This document shows positions 1 through 9,324 of a DNA stretch of 43,134 bases, piece by piece. The stretch comes from Nitrospiraceae bacterium (lineage in GTDB: Bacteria > Nitrospirota > Thermodesulfovibrionia > Thermodesulfovibrionales > UBA1546): contig JAJFTJ010000007.1 of the NCBI GenBank assembly GCA_021373015.1, forward strand, positions 1 to 43,134, in the 5' to 3' direction. Under the pieces are notes generated by a model, which was not told the origin of the DNA, made no database searches, and worked only from the letters and a program-made list of their open reading frames with translations. Numbering within the stretch: position 1 is the stretch's first letter; every line of letters starts with the position of its first letter. The position numbers were made by a program, and so were the translations under genes.

Positions 1-141
1 GAGATGGTAATGCCTGGAGACAACGTAACAATAACAGTAGAGTTAATAGCGCCGATAGCCATGGAAAAAGAACTGAGGTTTGCAATAAGAGAAGGCGGAC
101 GTACAGTGGGCGCTGGAGTCGTAACTGAGGTGATTGCATAA
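1..141 (+). CDS. tuf: Elongation factor Tu, C-terminal end (partial)
   Basis: The window opens inside this gene; only the last 46 codons and the TAA stop are present. The residues ([17 protein letters not shown], then a [12 protein letters not shown]-type ending) match domain III of EF-Tu, the GTPase that delivers aminoacyl-tRNA to the ribosome. The stop codon is immediately followed by the GTG start of rpsJ with no gap, which is the classic tuf-rpsJ junction of the str/S10 region. EF-Tu versus another tu-type GTPase is settled by this C-terminal signature and the neighbour. Confidence 0.95.
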   Translation, partial: EMVMPGDNVTITVELIAPIAMEKELRFAIREGGRTVGAGVVTEVIA

Positions 142-447
142 GTGGACCAGAAGATCAGAATAAAACTCAAGGCATACGATCACAGAATGCTTGACCGTTC
201 TGTGAAAGAGATAGTGGATACTGCACAGAGAACAGGCGCTAAGATAATTGGTCCTGTGCCTCTGCCTACACGTATCAGTAAGATAACTGTTTTGAGGTCG
301 CCTCATATTGACAAAAAGTCAAGGGAACAGTTTGAGATAAGGACTCATAAAAGGATGCTTGACATTTACGATCCAACCCCGCAGACAGTTGATGCTTTGA
401 TGAAGCTAGAGCTTGCAGCTGGGGTTGATGTGGAGATAAAACTGTGA
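142..447 (+). CDS. rpsJ: 30S ribosomal protein S10
   Basis: S10 is a small-subunit head protein and, as NusE, a partner of NusB in antitermination. The 101 residues are the family length and show the conserved [10 protein letters not shown] start, the PLPT loop and the [13 protein letters not shown] segment. The start is GTG, directly after the tuf stop, with AGGTG about nine bases upstream inside the tuf end. It is the first gene of the S10 cluster; its TGA overlaps the GTG start of rplC by four bases (GTGA), implying translational coupling. Confidence 0.97.
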   Translation: MDQKIRIKLKAYDHRMLDRSVKEIVDTAQRTGAKIIGPVPLPTRISKITVLRSPHIDKKSREQFEIRTHKRMLDIYDPTPQTVDALMKLELAAGVDVEIKL

Positions 448-1058
448 TTGGGATTTTAGGAAAAAAACTTGGTATGACCCAGATATTCACTGAAGACGGG
501 AAAATGGTTCCTGTAACAGTGGTCGAGGCTGGTCCATGCTGTGTAATACAGATAAAGACTTTAGAGAAAGACGGTTATGAGGCTGCAAAAATCGGCTTTC
601 AGGAAGTAAGAAAAGAAAAAAGAGTCAACAAGCCAACAGCAGGAGTATTCAAAAAGGCTGGTCTTAAGCCATATAAAATGCTAAAAGAGTTTCCTATGGG
701 AAGCTTGAAAGTAGGAGAGCTTGTAACAGTAGAAAAATTCAAAAAAGGCGACAGTATTTCTGTTACAGGAATCTCAAAAGGCAAGGGTTTTCAGGGCGTT
801 ATGAAAAGACATAATTTTAGCGGCGGTCCAGCATCTCATGGCTCAACATCCTATCGCGAGGTAGGTTCTATTGGCGCAAGCTCATATCCTTCAAGGGTAT
901 GGAAGAATCAAGGAATGCCTGGGCATATGGGATCGGATAAAACAACAACAAGCAATCTTATAGTAGCGGCAGTAATGCCTGATAAAAACATATTAATGAT
1001 TAGAGGCGCTGTGCCAGGTTCAAAAGGCACATATGTAGAGATTAGGAGAGAAGGATAA
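444..1058 (+). CDS. rplC: 50S ribosomal protein L3
   Basis: L3 is an early-assembly 23S rRNA-binding protein near the peptidyl transferase centre. The 204 residues start with the typical [13 protein letters not shown] and contain the conserved [12 protein letters not shown] and MPGHMG segments. The GTG start overlaps the rpsJ stop (GTGA). The loop that is GSIGQ in E. coli L3, whose Gln is methylated by PrmB, reads GSIGA here, so that modification site is missing. rplD follows one base after the stop. Confidence 0.97.
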   Translation: MIGILGKKLGMTQIFTEDGKMVPVTVVEAGPCCVIQIKTLEKDGYEAAKIGFQEVRKEKRVNKPTAGVFKKAGLKPYKMLKEFPMGSLKVGELVTVEKFKKGDSISVTGISKGKGFQGVMKRHNFSGGPASHGSTSYREVGSIGASSYPSRVWKNQGMPGHMGSDKTTTSNLIVAAVMPDKNILMIRGAVPGSKGTYVEIRREG

Positions 1059-1059
1059 T

Positions 1060-1689
1060 ATGCCTGAACTTGAAATAAAAGATAAAAATAATAAAGTAAC
1101 AGGAAAGATCAATCTTCCAGAAGAAATATTTGGGGTTGGCTTAAAAAGTGATCTTCTTCATAAGTCTGTGGTCAACTTTCTTGCTAATCAGAGACAGGGA
1201 ACGCATGCTACAAAGACAAAGGGACTTGTAAGCGGCGGCGGTAAAAAACCCTGGAAGCAGAAACATACTGGCAGGGCAAGATCAGGAAGTAATCGTTCTC
1301 CTTTATGGAGAAAGGGCGGTACTATTTTCGGACCGCAGCCAAGAGATTATTCATACAGCATGCCTAAGCAGGCAAAAAGACTTGCTCTAAAGACAGCTCT
1401 CTCGGCAAAGTTGGCTGAGGGCGAGATAGTTTTTATTGAAGATATATCAATGAAAAAACCAAAGACAAAAGATGTAGTTTCTTTAATAAGCAAACTTGGG
1501 TTAGAAGGTAAAAGCCTTTTAATAATAATCCCTGAGGATAACAATGTGATTAAACTTTCTGTAGACAATATCCCCGGAGTTGATGTTGTCAGAGCATCAG
1601 ACCTTAATGCTTACAGTGTTGTCAAGTATAGGAAACTCCTTATTACAAAGGGAGCAGTTGAAAAGATTAAGGAGGCCCAAACAGCATGA
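1060..1689 (+). CDS. rplD: 50S ribosomal protein L4
   Basis: L4 binds domain I of 23S rRNA and lines the exit tunnel; in some bacteria it also autoregulates the S10 operon. The 209-residue product has the conserved tunnel loop (GGGKKPWKQKHTGRAR, then SPLWRKGGTIFGP) at about residues 60-90. The ATG start is preceded by AGGAGAGAAGG. Its TGA overlaps the ATG of rplW by four bases (ATGA). Confidence 0.97.
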   Translation: MPELEIKDKNNKVTGKINLPEEIFGVGLKSDLLHKSVVNFLANQRQGTHATKTKGLVSGGGKKPWKQKHTGRARSGSNRSPLWRKGGTIFGPQPRDYSYSMPKQAKRLALKTALSAKLAEGEIVFIEDISMKKPKTKDVVSLISKLGLEGKSLLIIIPEDNNVIKLSVDNIPGVDVVRASDLNAYSVVKYRKLLITKGAVEKIKEAQTA

Positions 1690-1976
1690 GGAGCGCATAT
1701 ACGATCATAAAGAAACCTCTTTTTACTGAGAAAGGCAGCAATCTCAAGGAATCGCAGAACAAGATTCTTGTAGAGGTTGTAAAAGATGCAAATAAAGTTG
1801 AGATAAAAGCTGCAATCGAAGAGATATTCAAGGTAAAGGTCGATAAGATTTCAACGATAAATGTCTCGGGCAAGTGGAAAAGAATGGGAAAATCGATTGG
1901 AAAGAGACCTAATAGGAAAAAAGCTGTAATCACCCTTAAAAAAGGTGAAAAACTTGATTTTGTAGAGGGCGCATAA
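1686..1976 (+). CDS. rplW: 50S ribosomal protein L23
   Basis: L23 sits at the exit of the polypeptide tunnel and is the docking site for trigger factor and SRP. The 96 residues include the family features: [10 protein letters not shown] near the N-terminus, the [17 protein letters not shown] helix and a basic [13 protein letters not shown] loop. The ATG overlaps the rplD stop, with AAGGAGG upstream. Its TAA shares one base with the ATG of rplB (TAATG). Confidence 0.96.
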   Translation: MRSAYTIIKKPLFTEKGSNLKESQNKILVEVVKDANKVEIKAAIEEIFKVKVDKISTINVSGKWKRMGKSIGKRPNRKKAVITLKKGEKLDFVEGA

Positions 1977-2794
1977 TGGGAATTAAGAAATATAAACCAA
2001 CATCACCAGGCAGAAGATTTCAGACAGTATCTGATTATAGCGATATAACTGCAAGCAGTCCATACGCACCGCTTGTTAAGTCACTCATGAAAACCGGCGG
2101 AAGAAACAACTCAGGCTGTGTTACTGCATGGCAGCGCGGCGGCGGTAACAAGAGAGCTTATAGGATTATTGATTTTAAGAGAGACAAGGCAGGAGTCCCT
2201 GCTGTGGTTGAAACAATAGAATACGATCCAAACAGATCCTCAAGGATTGCATTGGTGAAATATAAAGACGGCGAGAGAAGATATATAATTGCACCTACTA
2301 TGATTCAGGTCGGAGATGTAATTGTATCAGGCGCAGGAGCAGAGATAAAAGTTGGCAATGCACTGCCACTTAAAGAAATCCCTCTTGGAACATTTATCCA
2401 TAATGTGGAGCTTAAAGAGGGGCAGGGTGCAAAAGTTGCAAGAAGCGCCGGGGCATCTGTCCAGCTTGTTGCAAAGGATGAAAAATTTGTTCAGGTAAAG
2501 TTATCATCAGGAGCTGTAAGACTTGTTCCTGCAGGCTGTATGGCAACAATAGGACAGGTTGGAAATCTTGATCATGAAAATATTTCTTATGGCAAGGCTG
2601 GAAGGATAAGATGGTTCGGCAAGAGACCTCATGTAAGAGGTGTTGCGATGAATCCAGTTGATCATCCTCTAGGTGGCGGCGAGGGAAAAAGTTCAGGAGG
2701 TCGTCCTCCTTGCTCGCCATGGGGTCAGCCTGAAGGCATTAAGACAAGACATAATAAGAGAACAGATAAGTTTATTGTAAAGAGGAGGAAGTAA
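1976..2794 (+). CDS. rplB: 50S ribosomal protein L2
   Basis: L2 is needed for subunit association and peptidyl transferase assembly. The 272 residues show the [13 protein letters not shown] start, the [18 protein letters not shown]-binding segment, the conserved [17 protein letters not shown] loop and a basic C-terminus. The loop continues [13 protein letters not shown], where most L2 proteins have GGRHPVTPWG; this is a mild divergence. It overlaps rplW by one base. Confidence 0.97.
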   Translation: MGIKKYKPTSPGRRFQTVSDYSDITASSPYAPLVKSLMKTGGRNNSGCVTAWQRGGGNKRAYRIIDFKRDKAGVPAVVETIEYDPNRSSRIALVKYKDGERRYIIAPTMIQVGDVIVSGAGAEIKVGNALPLKEIPLGTFIHNVELKEGQGAKVARSAGASVQLVAKDEKFVQVKLSSGAVRLVPAGCMATIGQVGNLDHENISYGKAGRIRWFGKRPHVRGVAMNPVDHPLGGGEGKSSGGRPPCSPWGQPEGIKTRHNKRTDKFIVKRRK

Positions 2795-2795
2795 A

Positions 2796-3083
2796 TTGCC
2801 ACGCTCACTAAAAAAAGGACCTTTCTTTGAAGCGAAGTTGATGAAAAAGGTAAAGCAGATGAGTGATTCAGGTGAGAAGAAGATCATAAAGACCTGGTCA
2901 AGACGTTCTACGATAATACCTGAATTTATAGGATATACATTTGCAGTTCATAATGGGAAAAAATTTATACCTGTGTATGTGACAGACAACATGGTAGGTC
3001 ACAAACTTGGTGAGTTTTCACCAACAAGAACATTTAAAGGACACTCAAAATCTGATAAGGCTGCGGCGCCAGCAAAGGCATAA
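2796..3083 (+). CDS. rpsS: 30S ribosomal protein S19
   Basis: S19 is a head protein of the 30S subunit that contacts S13 and 16S rRNA. The 95 residues begin [17 protein letters not shown] and contain the conserved [22 protein letters not shown] and [16 protein letters not shown] segments. The start is a TTG, supported by AGAGGAGGAAG about eight bases upstream and by the family N-terminus beginning exactly there. It lies one base after the rplB stop. Confidence 0.96.
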   Translation: MPRSLKKGPFFEAKLMKKVKQMSDSGEKKIIKTWSRRSTIIPEFIGYTFAVHNGKKFIPVYVTDNMVGHKLGEFSPTRTFKGHSKSDKAAAPAKA

Positions 3084-3098
3084 AGAGGAAGGATATAA

Positions 3099-3431
3099 AT
3101 GGAAGCGAAGTCGGTTTTGAAATTTGTAAGGATAACTCCAAGAAAGGCCAGAAGGGTAGTTGACCTTATCAGGGACAAGAAGGCAGGAGACGCACTTATT
3201 GCGTTAAGGTTCATGCCTTACAGGGGTGCAGATATTGTTGAAAAAGTCCTTAAGTCGGCAATGGCCAATGCAATCAACAAAAAAGCTGTTAACCCTGATG
3301 CTATGAGTGTAAAAGTTTATGTTGATCAGGGACCATCGCTTAAGAGGGTTGAGCCAAGGTCGATGGGCAGGGCAAATATCATTAAGAAAAAGATGAGTCA
3401 TATAACAATAATACTTACTGAGGAGGCATAA
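3099..3431 (+). CDS. rplV: 50S ribosomal protein L22
   Basis: L22 spans the wall of the peptide exit tunnel with a long beta-hairpin. The 110 residues have the conserved [18 protein letters not shown] start and a hairpin segment ([21 protein letters not shown]) at about residues 78-98, followed by HITIILTE. The ATG is preceded by AGGAAGG. It lies between rpsS and rpsC as in the standard S10 order. Confidence 0.96.
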   Translation: MEAKSVLKFVRITPRKARRVVDLIRDKKAGDALIALRFMPYRGADIVEKVLKSAMANAINKKAVNPDAMSVKVYVDQGPSLKRVEPRSMGRANIIKKKMSHITIILTEEA

Positions 3432-3433
3432 TC

Positions 3434-4102
3434 TTGGGTCAGAAAGCGCACCCTATAGGAAACAGAATAGGAATTACCAGGACATGGGATTCCAGGTGGT
3501 ACCTCAAAAAGGGCTATGCAGATCAGCTTGTAGAGGACATTACCATAAGAAAAATCATAAAACAGAAATTATTCCATGCAGGCGTTGCCCGTTTGGAGAT
3601 TGAAAGAGCGGGACAAAAGATCAGGCTAATTATCCACACTGCTAGACCTGGAATAATAATAGGTAAAAAAGGCGCTGAGGTAGAAAAACTCAGAAAAGAG
3701 ATTGAGGTCATGTCAGGAAAACAGGTAAGCATTGATATAAAGGAGATAAGAAAGCCTGAGGTTGATTCTCAACTTGTTTCCGAGAATATTGCTCTTCAGC
3801 TCGAAAAGAGAATTGCATTTAGAAGGGCTATGAAAAAAGCAGTCATGTCAGCGCGAAGATTTGGAGCTCAGGGCATCAAGGTGCAATGTTCAGGCAGACT
3901 TGGCGGTTCAGAAATAGCAAGAACGGAATGGTACAGAGAAGGCAGAGTGCCTCTCCATACCTTCAGGGCAGATATAGATTATGGGTTTTCTGAGGCTTTA
4001 ACAACATATGGGAAAATTGGCATCAAAGTCTGGATTTATAATGGCGAAGTGCTTCCCGAAGCACACAAGGAAGAAAAGATAAATGAGTCAGCTAAAAGTT
4101 AA
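3434..4102 (+). CDS. rpsC: 30S ribosomal protein S3
   Basis: S3 forms part of the mRNA entry pore. The 222 residues show the [21 protein letters not shown] start, a KH domain with the [15 protein letters not shown] loop (about residues 72-87), and the C-terminal domain with [24 protein letters not shown] split across two conserved blocks. The start is TTG, two bases after the rplV stop, with GAGGAGG upstream inside rplV. A 37-base gap to rplP follows. Confidence 0.96.
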   Translation: MGQKAHPIGNRIGITRTWDSRWYLKKGYADQLVEDITIRKIIKQKLFHAGVARLEIERAGQKIRLIIHTARPGIIIGKKGAEVEKLRKEIEVMSGKQVSIDIKEIRKPEVDSQLVSENIALQLEKRIAFRRAMKKAVMSARRFGAQGIKVQCSGRLGGSEIARTEWYREGRVPLHTFRADIDYGFSEALTTYGKIGIKVWIYNGEVLPEAHKEEKINESAKS

Positions 4103-4139
4103 GGACAAGACTAATTCAGGTGCAGGAGAATTTTAAAAA

Positions 4140-4559
4140 ATGTTATTGCCTAAAAAAGTAAAGTATAGAAAGATGATGAAGGGGAACATGAACGGCAAGG
4201 CATATAGAGGTGCTGAGGTATCATTTGGCGAATTCGGCCTAAAAGCACTTGAGCCTGGCTGGGTCACAAGCAGACAGATAGAGGCTGCAAGAGTTGCAAT
4301 CACAAGGAATGCAAAAAGGGGTTGCAAGCTCTGGATCAGAATATTCCCTGATAAGCCTATTACAAAGAAGCCGGCTGAAACAAGAATGGGTAAAGGAAAA
4401 GGAGCTCCTGAATACTGGGTGGCTGTTGTAAAACCGGGAAGGGTTCTGTATGAGGTAGCTGGTGTTACAGAAGAAGTTGCAAAGGCGTCTCTGAGACTTG
4501 CAGCATACAAACTCCCGATAGCCACAAAATTTGTAAGAAGAGAGGAGACATCAACATGA
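4140..4559 (+). CDS. rplP: 50S ribosomal protein L16
   Basis: L16 organises the A-site region of the large subunit. The 139 residues begin [15 protein letters not shown] and contain the family blocks [45 protein letters not shown] and an [15 protein letters not shown] ending. A GCAGGAG stretch lies about 12 bases upstream of the ATG, a slightly long spacing. Its TGA overlaps the ATG of rpmC by four bases. Confidence 0.96.
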   Translation: MLLPKKVKYRKMMKGNMNGKAYRGAEVSFGEFGLKALEPGWVTSRQIEAARVAITRNAKRGCKLWIRIFPDKPITKKPAETRMGKGKGAPEYWVAVVKPGRVLYEVAGVTEEVAKASLRLAAYKLPIATKFVRREETST

Positions 4560-4756
4560 GATCTTCTGAATTAAAAAACTTGACAATAGATGAATTAAGG
4601 ATAAAAGAGCATGATATGAGAAAGGAACTTTTCAACCTAAAATTCAGGGTAGCTACAGGCGAGGTTGAGAATCCAAAACGAATTAATACTCTTCGCAAGG
4701 ATATTGCAAGGGTTTTAACGATAATAACTGAGAAGTCAAAGGTAAATCCTTCTTAA
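4556..4756 (+). CDS. rpmC: 50S ribosomal protein L29
   Basis: L29 is a small helical hairpin protein near the exit tunnel. The 66 residues include the family core ([26 protein letters not shown] read as two blocks) and the [18 protein letters not shown] ending. The ATG overlaps the rplP stop and follows AGAGGAGA. It sits between rplP and rpsQ as expected. Confidence 0.95.
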   Translation: MRSSELKNLTIDELRIKEHDMRKELFNLKFRVATGEVENPKRINTLRKDIARVLTIITEKSKVNPS

Positions 4757-4774
4757 TTTTGGGATGAGGTAATA

Positions 4775-5017
4775 ATGGCGAATAAAATGTATACAGGCAA
4801 GGTAGTAAGCGACAGAATGGACAAGACAGTTGTGGTTGCTGTTACAAGATTGGTACAGCATGCTACATACAAAAAGATTATCAAAAAAATCACAAAGTTC
4901 AAGGCGCACGATGAAGAGAATAAGTGCAAGACAGGCGATACAGTTTCAATTGTTGAGACAAGGCCTATGAGCAAACAAAAAAGATGGAAAGTAGTAAGTG
5001 TCTCAGAAAAGGCTTAA
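4775..5017 (+). CDS. rpsQ: 30S ribosomal protein S17
   Basis: S17 is a primary 16S rRNA-binding protein with an OB fold. The 80 residues show the conserved [16 protein letters not shown] strand pair, the [10 protein letters not shown] segment, and [21 protein letters not shown]. The ATG is preceded by GATGAGGT. The position between rpmC and rplN is standard. Confidence 0.96.
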   Translation: MANKMYTGKVVSDRMDKTVVVAVTRLVQHATYKKIIKKITKFKAHDEENKCKTGDTVSIVETRPMSKQKRWKVVSVSEKA

Positions 5018-5045
5018 CTTCATGATTCGGAGAGAGGGATAGAGG

Positions 5046-5414
5046 ATGATTCAGGAAAGAAGCATAGTAGAAGTGGCGGACAATTCAGGAGCTAAAAAGG
5101 CCCAGTGCATTAAGGTCGTTGGCGGCTTTCATAGAAGATATGCGGGTCTTGGCGATATTGTGATGGTTAGCATTAAGGAAGCTATCCCTGAATCAAATGT
5201 TAAGAAAGGTTCAAAGGCAAGGGCAGTTGTTGTAAGAACAAAAAAAGAGTATAGAAGACCTGATGGTTCATATATCAGATTTGATCAGAATGCAGTGGTG
5301 CTCATAAACCCTCAGGGTGAGCCAGTGGGAACAAGAATATTCGGGCCTGTTGCAAGAGAATTGAGATGGAAAGAATTTATGAAGATAATTTCATTAGCAC
5401 CGGAGGTTCTGTAA
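5046..5414 (+). CDS. rplN: 50S ribosomal protein L14
   Basis: L14 is a five-stranded barrel protein at the subunit interface that also binds the silencing factor RsfS. The 122-residue product begins [24 protein letters not shown] and ends [11 protein letters not shown], both hallmarks of the family at the usual length. A GGAGAGAGGGATAGAGG stretch precedes the ATG. Confidence 0.97.
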   Translation: MIQERSIVEVADNSGAKKAQCIKVVGGFHRRYAGLGDIVMVSIKEAIPESNVKKGSKARAVVVRTKKEYRRPDGSYIRFDQNAVVLINPQGEPVGTRIFGPVARELRWKEFMKIISLAPEVL

Positions 5415-5418
5415 AGCA

Positions 5419-5739
5419 ATGGGACTTGGAATAAAAAAGAATGATACTGTGATAGTTCTCACAGGAAAAGAAAAAGGGAAAAAAGGACGCGTGCTTTCAG
5501 TCCTGCATTCAAAGGGCAAGATTATTGTAGAAAAAATAAATTTAATAAAAAAACATATGAAGCCTAACAAGAAATATTCACAGGGCGGAATCATAGAAAA
5601 GGAAGCGCCATTGCAAATTTCAAATGTAATGCTGGTATGTCCGAGATGCAATAAACCCACAAGGATTGGGAATGATATTATTGAAAATGGTAAAAAAGCA
5701 AGGGTGTGTAAAAAATGCAAGGAAACAATAGATCAGTGA
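5419..5739 (+). CDS. rplX: 50S ribosomal protein L24, with zinc-ribbon cysteines
   Basis: L24 initiates 50S assembly. The 106 residues have the KOW motif ([18 protein letters not shown], about 8-24) and a C-terminal domain with two CxxC pairs, C74/C77 and C97/C100, which would bind one zinc. The ATG lies four bases after the rplN stop. The TGA stop is overlapped by the preferred GTG start of rplE. Confidence 0.96.
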   Translation: MGLGIKKNDTVIVLTGKEKGKKGRVLSVLHSKGKIIVEKINLIKKHMKPNKKYSQGGIIEKEAPLQISNVMLVCPRCNKPTRIGNDIIENGKKARVCKKCKETIDQ

Positions 5740-6734
5740 AAACTACAAAGACGACAAAAACAACAAAAACTATGACTAAAAAAACAGAGAAAACAACAAA
5801 GGCTGCTAAAATTGTTAAGCCAGTCAAGGCTGAAAAACCAGTTAAGGCTAAGGCAAAAGAAAAGCCTAAGAAGATTGCTGTTGAAAAGAAACCTGTGCAA
5901 AAAAAGGAACAGGTTGTAAAGGCAGAAAAGACAATAGATAAGATTGAGCCTAAAAAAGAAGAAAAGATCGAAAAAACTATTGTTGTTGAACAAGTACCAG
6001 ATAAAAAATTAGAATCTCAGAAGGAACACCATCAGGTTGATAAGCTGGTTGTTATAGAGAAAACTCCTGCACCTATGCACAAGGAAGAAAAAGCTGTTAA
6101 AGAACCTGAGGTAAAAGAGCCTCTAAGAGAATTGGTAAAGGAAATAAAAAAAGAATCAGTAAAAGAAGTAAAAAAAGATGCAAAAGAATCAGGACAGCCA
6201 AGACTCAAGACAAAATATATTAAAGAAATTATCCCTGCAATGATGAAAGAATTTACCTATAGTAATATAATGCAAGTTCCAAAAATCGAGAAGGTTGTTC
6301 TAAATGTAGGGCTTGGCGAAGCCATTCAAAACATAAAGATTCTGGAAAATGCGCAAAAAGAACTTGGAACCATTACAGGCCAGAAGGCAGTAATTACAAA
6401 AGCAAAGAAGGCTATTGCAGGATTTAAATTAAGAAAGGGAATGCCGATTGGATGCAAGGTGACACTCAGAGGTGCTGTAATGTATGAATTCCTTGATAGA
6501 TTTATCAGTCTTGCTCTTCCTAGGGTTAGGGATTTCAAGGGAGTTCCACCAAAGTCATTTGACGGAAAAGGCAATTATTCAATAGGTGTAAAGGAACAGT
6601 TCATGTTCCCAGAAATAGAGTATGACAAGGTTGATACGGTTCATGGTATGGACATAACAATATGCACAACAGCAAAAACTGATAAAGAGAGCAAAGCCCT
6701 GTTAACCTATATGGGTATGCCATTCAGGAAATAA
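5736..6734 (+). CDS. rplE: 50S ribosomal protein L5 with a long Lys-rich N-terminal extension
   Basis: The last 180 or so residues are a normal L5, the 5S rRNA-binding protein of the central protuberance. They start with [18 protein letters not shown] and include [29 protein letters not shown] and an ending [15 protein letters not shown]. In front is an extension of about 153 residues rich in Lys, Glu, Val, Pro and Thr, starting with a [11 protein letters not shown] repeat and lacking hydrophobic clusters, so probably disordered. I chose the GTG at 5736 because it makes the GTGA overlap with rplX seen elsewhere in this operon; an ATG at 5715 in the same frame, with AGGG upstream, is an alternative. 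No start codon with a Shine-Dalgarno lies near the L5 core, so the extension should be translated. Confidence 0.93.
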   Translation: MKTTKTTKTTKTMTKKTEKTTKAAKIVKPVKAEKPVKAKAKEKPKKIAVEKKPVQKKEQVVKAEKTIDKIEPKKEEKIEKTIVVEQVPDKKLESQKEHHQVDKLVVIEKTPAPMHKEEKAVKEPEVKEPLRELVKEIKKESVKEVKKDAKESGQPRLKTKYIKEIIPAMMKEFTYSNIMQVPKIEKVVLNVGLGEAIQNIKILENAQKELGTITGQKAVITKAKKAIAGFKLRKGMPIGCKVTLRGAVMYEFLDRFISLALPRVRDFKGVPPKSFDGKGNYSIGVKEQFMFPEIEYDKVDTVHGMDITICTTAKTDKESKALLTYMGMPFRK

Positions 6735-6745
6735 GAGAGGATTAT

Positions 6746-6931
6746 ATGGCAAAAAAATGCATGATAGAAAAAGTAAAAAGGACCCCAAAATTCAAGGTCA
6801 GGGCATATAACAGGTGTCGTGTATGCGGAAGACCAAGAGCTTATTTAAGAGACTTTGGTCTTTGCAGAATTTGTTTCAGATCGCTTGCCTTGAAGGGACA
6901 ACTTCCAGGCGTTACAAAATCAAGCTGGTAA
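6746..6931 (+). CDS. rpsN: 30S ribosomal protein S14, zinc-binding short form
   Basis: S14 of the type Z form: 61 residues with C24xxC27 and C40xxC43 binding zinc, and the [17 protein letters not shown] core. The ending (LPGVTKSSW) is the family C-terminus. It helps assemble the 30S head. AGAGAGGAT precedes the ATG. The zinc-containing form, not the long cysteine-free form of many proteobacteria, is present. Confidence 0.97.
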   Translation: MAKKCMIEKVKRTPKFKVRAYNRCRVCGRPRAYLRDFGLCRICFRSLALKGQLPGVTKSSW

Positions 6932-6964
6932 TGTTAATGATTTATAGAAGAGGTGAAGAATAAT

Positions 6965-7357
6965 ATGATGACTGATCCAATTGCAGATATGCTGACACGT
7001 ATAAGAAATGCAGTAACAATACGTGCAGAAAAAGTTGATATTCCTGCTTCAAAGATAAAACTTGAGATAGTTAAGATTCTCAAGGAAGAAGGTTTCATAA
7101 AAGCATATAAGATATTAAAAGATGAAAAACAGGGTGTGCTCAGAATTACACTTAAATATTTGGACGGAGGCAGTGTGATTTCAGGAATGAAGAGAGCAAG
7201 CAAACCCGGCCGCAGAATGTATGTTGCAAGCGATAACATTCCAAAAGTAATGGGCGGAGTAGGGATGGCAATACTGACGACATCAAAGGGTGTTTTAAGT
7301 GAGAATGTTTGCCGTCGTGATAGTATTGGCGGAGAAGTTATCTGCTACGTCTGGTAA
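6965..7357 (+). CDS. rpsH: 30S ribosomal protein S8
   Basis: S8 is a central-domain 16S rRNA-binding protein and, in E. coli, the spc operon repressor. The product shows MTDPIADMLTRIRNA at the N-terminus, then GVGMAILTTSKGVL and a CYVW end. A GTG at 6953 would add four residues, but it overlaps the AGAGGTG Shine-Dalgarno sequence; the ATG at 6965 (nine bases downstream of it) gives the usual 130 residues, so it is preferred. The ATG at 6968 is equally compatible with the family start. Confidence 0.95.
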   Translation: MMTDPIADMLTRIRNAVTIRAEKVDIPASKIKLEIVKILKEEGFIKAYKILKDEKQGVLRITLKYLDGGSVISGMKRASKPGRRMYVASDNIPKVMGGVGMAILTTSKGVLSENVCRRDSIGGEVICYVW

Positions 7358-7378
7358 GAAAAGGATAAAGGAGAGTAG

Positions 7379-7921
7379 ATGTCACGGATAGGGAAGAAAC
7401 CCATAGAGATACCAAAGGGAGTGGATGTAAAGCTCGAAGGTTTAAATGTAACAGTCAAAGGGGCAAAGGGCGAGATAAGCGCAACGTGTCCTTCTGAGAT
7501 CAAAATCTCAGTTGTTGATGGCAGGGTGGTTTTAGAGAGAATTAATGAAGAGAAGAATGTAAGATCGCTTCATGGTCTTACAAGAAGTCTTCTTTCAAAT
7601 ATGATAGATGGTGTTTCATCAGGATACCAGAGAGTTTTAGATATAGCAGGTACTGGATACAGAGCACAAGTTCAGGGAGAAAAGATAATTCTTGCTTTAG
7701 GTTTTTCAACCCCTGTTGAATTTCAGCTCCCAAAAGGGATAAAGGCAGCTGTAGATCAGAAACAGACCCAGCTTACCCTCACTGGCTTTGATAAACAGCT
7801 TATAGGACAGGTGGCTGCTAATCTCAGAGGAATAAGACCGCCTGATGCTTATAAAGGCAAGGGCGTAAGATATTCTGGTGAGCGTATTAAACTAAAAGTT
7901 GGTAAAGCAGGGAAAAAATAG
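7379..7921 (+). CDS. rplF: 50S ribosomal protein L6
   Basis: L6 sits near the factor-binding site. The 180 residues begin SRIGKKPIEIPKGV and show both duplicated L6 domains, with HGLTRSLLSNMIDGVSSGY and the C-terminal IRPPDAYKGKGVRYSGE motif. GGAGAG precedes the ATG. Order rpsH-rplF-rplR is standard. Confidence 0.97.
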   Translation: MSRIGKKPIEIPKGVDVKLEGLNVTVKGAKGEISATCPSEIKISVVDGRVVLERINEEKNVRSLHGLTRSLLSNMIDGVSSGYQRVLDIAGTGYRAQVQGEKIILALGFSTPVEFQLPKGIKAAVDQKQTQLTLTGFDKQLIGQVAANLRGIRPPDAYKGKGVRYSGERIKLKVGKAGKK

Positions 7922-7952
7922 GTATTAGCCGAATTTACTGGAGGATAATAAG

Positions 7953-8315
7953 TTGACAGTGGATACAAGGGCAGCAAAAGAGAGAAGACATAAGAGGATA
8001 AGAAAAAAGGTTGTTGGTTTTACTGAAAGACCGAGACTTTCGGTTTACAGAAGCCTTAACCACATCTATGTACAGGTAATAGATGATACGAGCGGTCAAA
8101 CACTGGTCTCTGCATCGAGCCTTGATAAGGATATCAAGGAAAAGAAGGCTCACAAAGGCAATGTCAAGACAGCAACGGAAGTAGGAAAGCTGATTGCAAA
8201 AAAAGCATTGGGAAAAGGCGTGAAAAAAGTTGTGTTTGACAGAGGCGGATATATCTACCACGGCAGAGTGAAGGCATTAGCGGATGCAGCCAGAGAAGGA
8301 GGATTAGAGTTCTAA
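7953..8315 (+). CDS. rplR: 50S ribosomal protein L18
   Basis: L18 binds 5S rRNA together with L5. The 120 residues contain [25 protein letters not shown] and the [23 protein letters not shown] ending (in two blocks). The TTG start at 7953 has GGAGG eight bases upstream; the in-frame GTG at 7959 is a less well spaced alternative. The TAA is followed directly by the ATG of rpsE. Confidence 0.95.
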   Translation: MTVDTRAAKERRHKRIRKKVVGFTERPRLSVYRSLNHIYVQVIDDTSGQTLVSASSLDKDIKEKKAHKGNVKTATEVGKLIAKKALGKGVKKVVFDRGGYIYHGRVKALADAAREGGLEF

Positions 8316-8846
8316 ATGTTGAACAAGAAGATAGATCCAGACGGACTTACTTTAAAAGACAAGGTTGTTTATATCAACCGTGTTGCAAAAGTTGTTAAGG
8401 GTGGAAGAAGATTTTCTTTCAGCGCACTTGTTGCTGTTGGAGATGCCAACGGAGTAGTCGGCATTGGAAAGGGAAAGGCATCAGAAGTCCCTGAGGCAAT
8501 CAGAAAGGCTGTTGAGCAGGCAAAAAAATCCCTTGTGAAAATACCTTTGAATGCCAGAAGCATACCCCATAGAATAATAGGAAAATACGGCGCTATATCT
8601 GTAATAATGAACCCTGCTACAAAAGGTACAGGACTTATTGCAGGCGGTGCAGTCAGGGCTGTTCTTGATGTAGCCGGTATTCAGGATATAGTTGCAAAGG
8701 CAATAGGAAGTCATAATCCATATAACACGGCAAAGGCAACACTTGATGGACTTGCAAGGCTTAAGGATCCTGAAGCGGTAAAAAAGCTTAGGGGAAAATG
8801 CGAGGAAGAGACATCACATGAATCAAATGGCGGAGGAATGAAATAA
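8316..8846 (+). CDS. rpsE: 30S ribosomal protein S5
   Basis: S5 acts in decoding fidelity and mRNA entry. The 176 residues have the [22 protein letters not shown] double-stranded RNA-binding domain, the [18 protein letters not shown] block and the C-terminal [16 protein letters not shown] segment. AGAAGGAGG lies upstream of the ATG, inside rplR. The stop shares a base with the rplO start, which leaves no room for rpmD, the L30 gene normally found here. Confidence 0.96.
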   Translation: MLNKKIDPDGLTLKDKVVYINRVAKVVKGGRRFSFSALVAVGDANGVVGIGKGKASEVPEAIRKAVEQAKKSLVKIPLNARSIPHRIIGKYGAISVIMNPATKGTGLIAGGAVRAVLDVAGIQDIVAKAIGSHNPYNTAKATLDGLARLKDPEAVKKLRGKCEEETSHESNGGGMK

Positions 8847-9319
8847 TGAGGATATGTGATATTAAACCCTCAGCAGGAAGCAATAAAAAAACAAAACGCG
8901 TAGGCCGTGGAATCGGTTCAGGTCATGGCAAGACATCATGTAAGGGACATAAAGGACAGAAAGCACGTTCAGGCGGAACAAAAGGCGCTGGGTTTGAAGG
9001 CGGACAGATGCCTTTGCAGAGAAGACTTCCAAAACGTGGATTTACGAGTTTATCTGGAAAAGAGTATTCAATAGTTAATCTTAGAGATTTAATGAAAATA
9101 AAGGGTGTTGATGTAATAACTCCAGAAGTTCTTATAAAAAAAGGAATTATCAAAAATATCAAGGATGGAATAAAAATACTTGGCACTGGCGAGATAACAA
9201 AGCCTTTAACTATAAAGGCAAATGTTTTTAGCGCATCAGCGTCAGCAAAGATAACAGCAGCTGGCGGTAAGGCTGAACTGCTCGGCAATGCCAAATCCAA
9301 ATCCAAAGGCAAGAGCTGA
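8846..9319 (+). CDS. rplO: 50S ribosomal protein L15
   Basis: L15 is a late-assembly 23S rRNA-binding protein. The 157 residues show a glycine-rich N-terminus (VGRGIGSGHGKTSCKGHKGQKAR), GFEGGQMPLQRRLPKRGF and a C-terminal globular domain, ending in a basic SKSKGKS tail. The ATG overlaps the rpsE TAA by one base (TAATG), with GGAGG upstream. Confidence 0.96.
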   Translation: MRICDIKPSAGSNKKTKRVGRGIGSGHGKTSCKGHKGQKARSGGTKGAGFEGGQMPLQRRLPKRGFTSLSGKEYSIVNLRDLMKIKGVDVITPEVLIKKGIIKNIKDGIKILGTGEITKPLTIKANVFSASASAKITAAGGKAELLGNAKSKSKGKS

Positions 9320-9324
9320 GATAT

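Noticed and set aside
5733-5993. Antisense reading frame opposite the Lys-rich part of rplE
   Set aside because: It arises from the A-rich codons of the sense strand (Phe/Leu-rich mirror) and has no start signal or family resemblance.
5736-6194. A separate small gene fused by a sequencing error to rplE
   Set aside because: The frame is continuous, the segment has no own stop or known domain, and no start codon with a Shine-Dalgarno lies before the L5 core.
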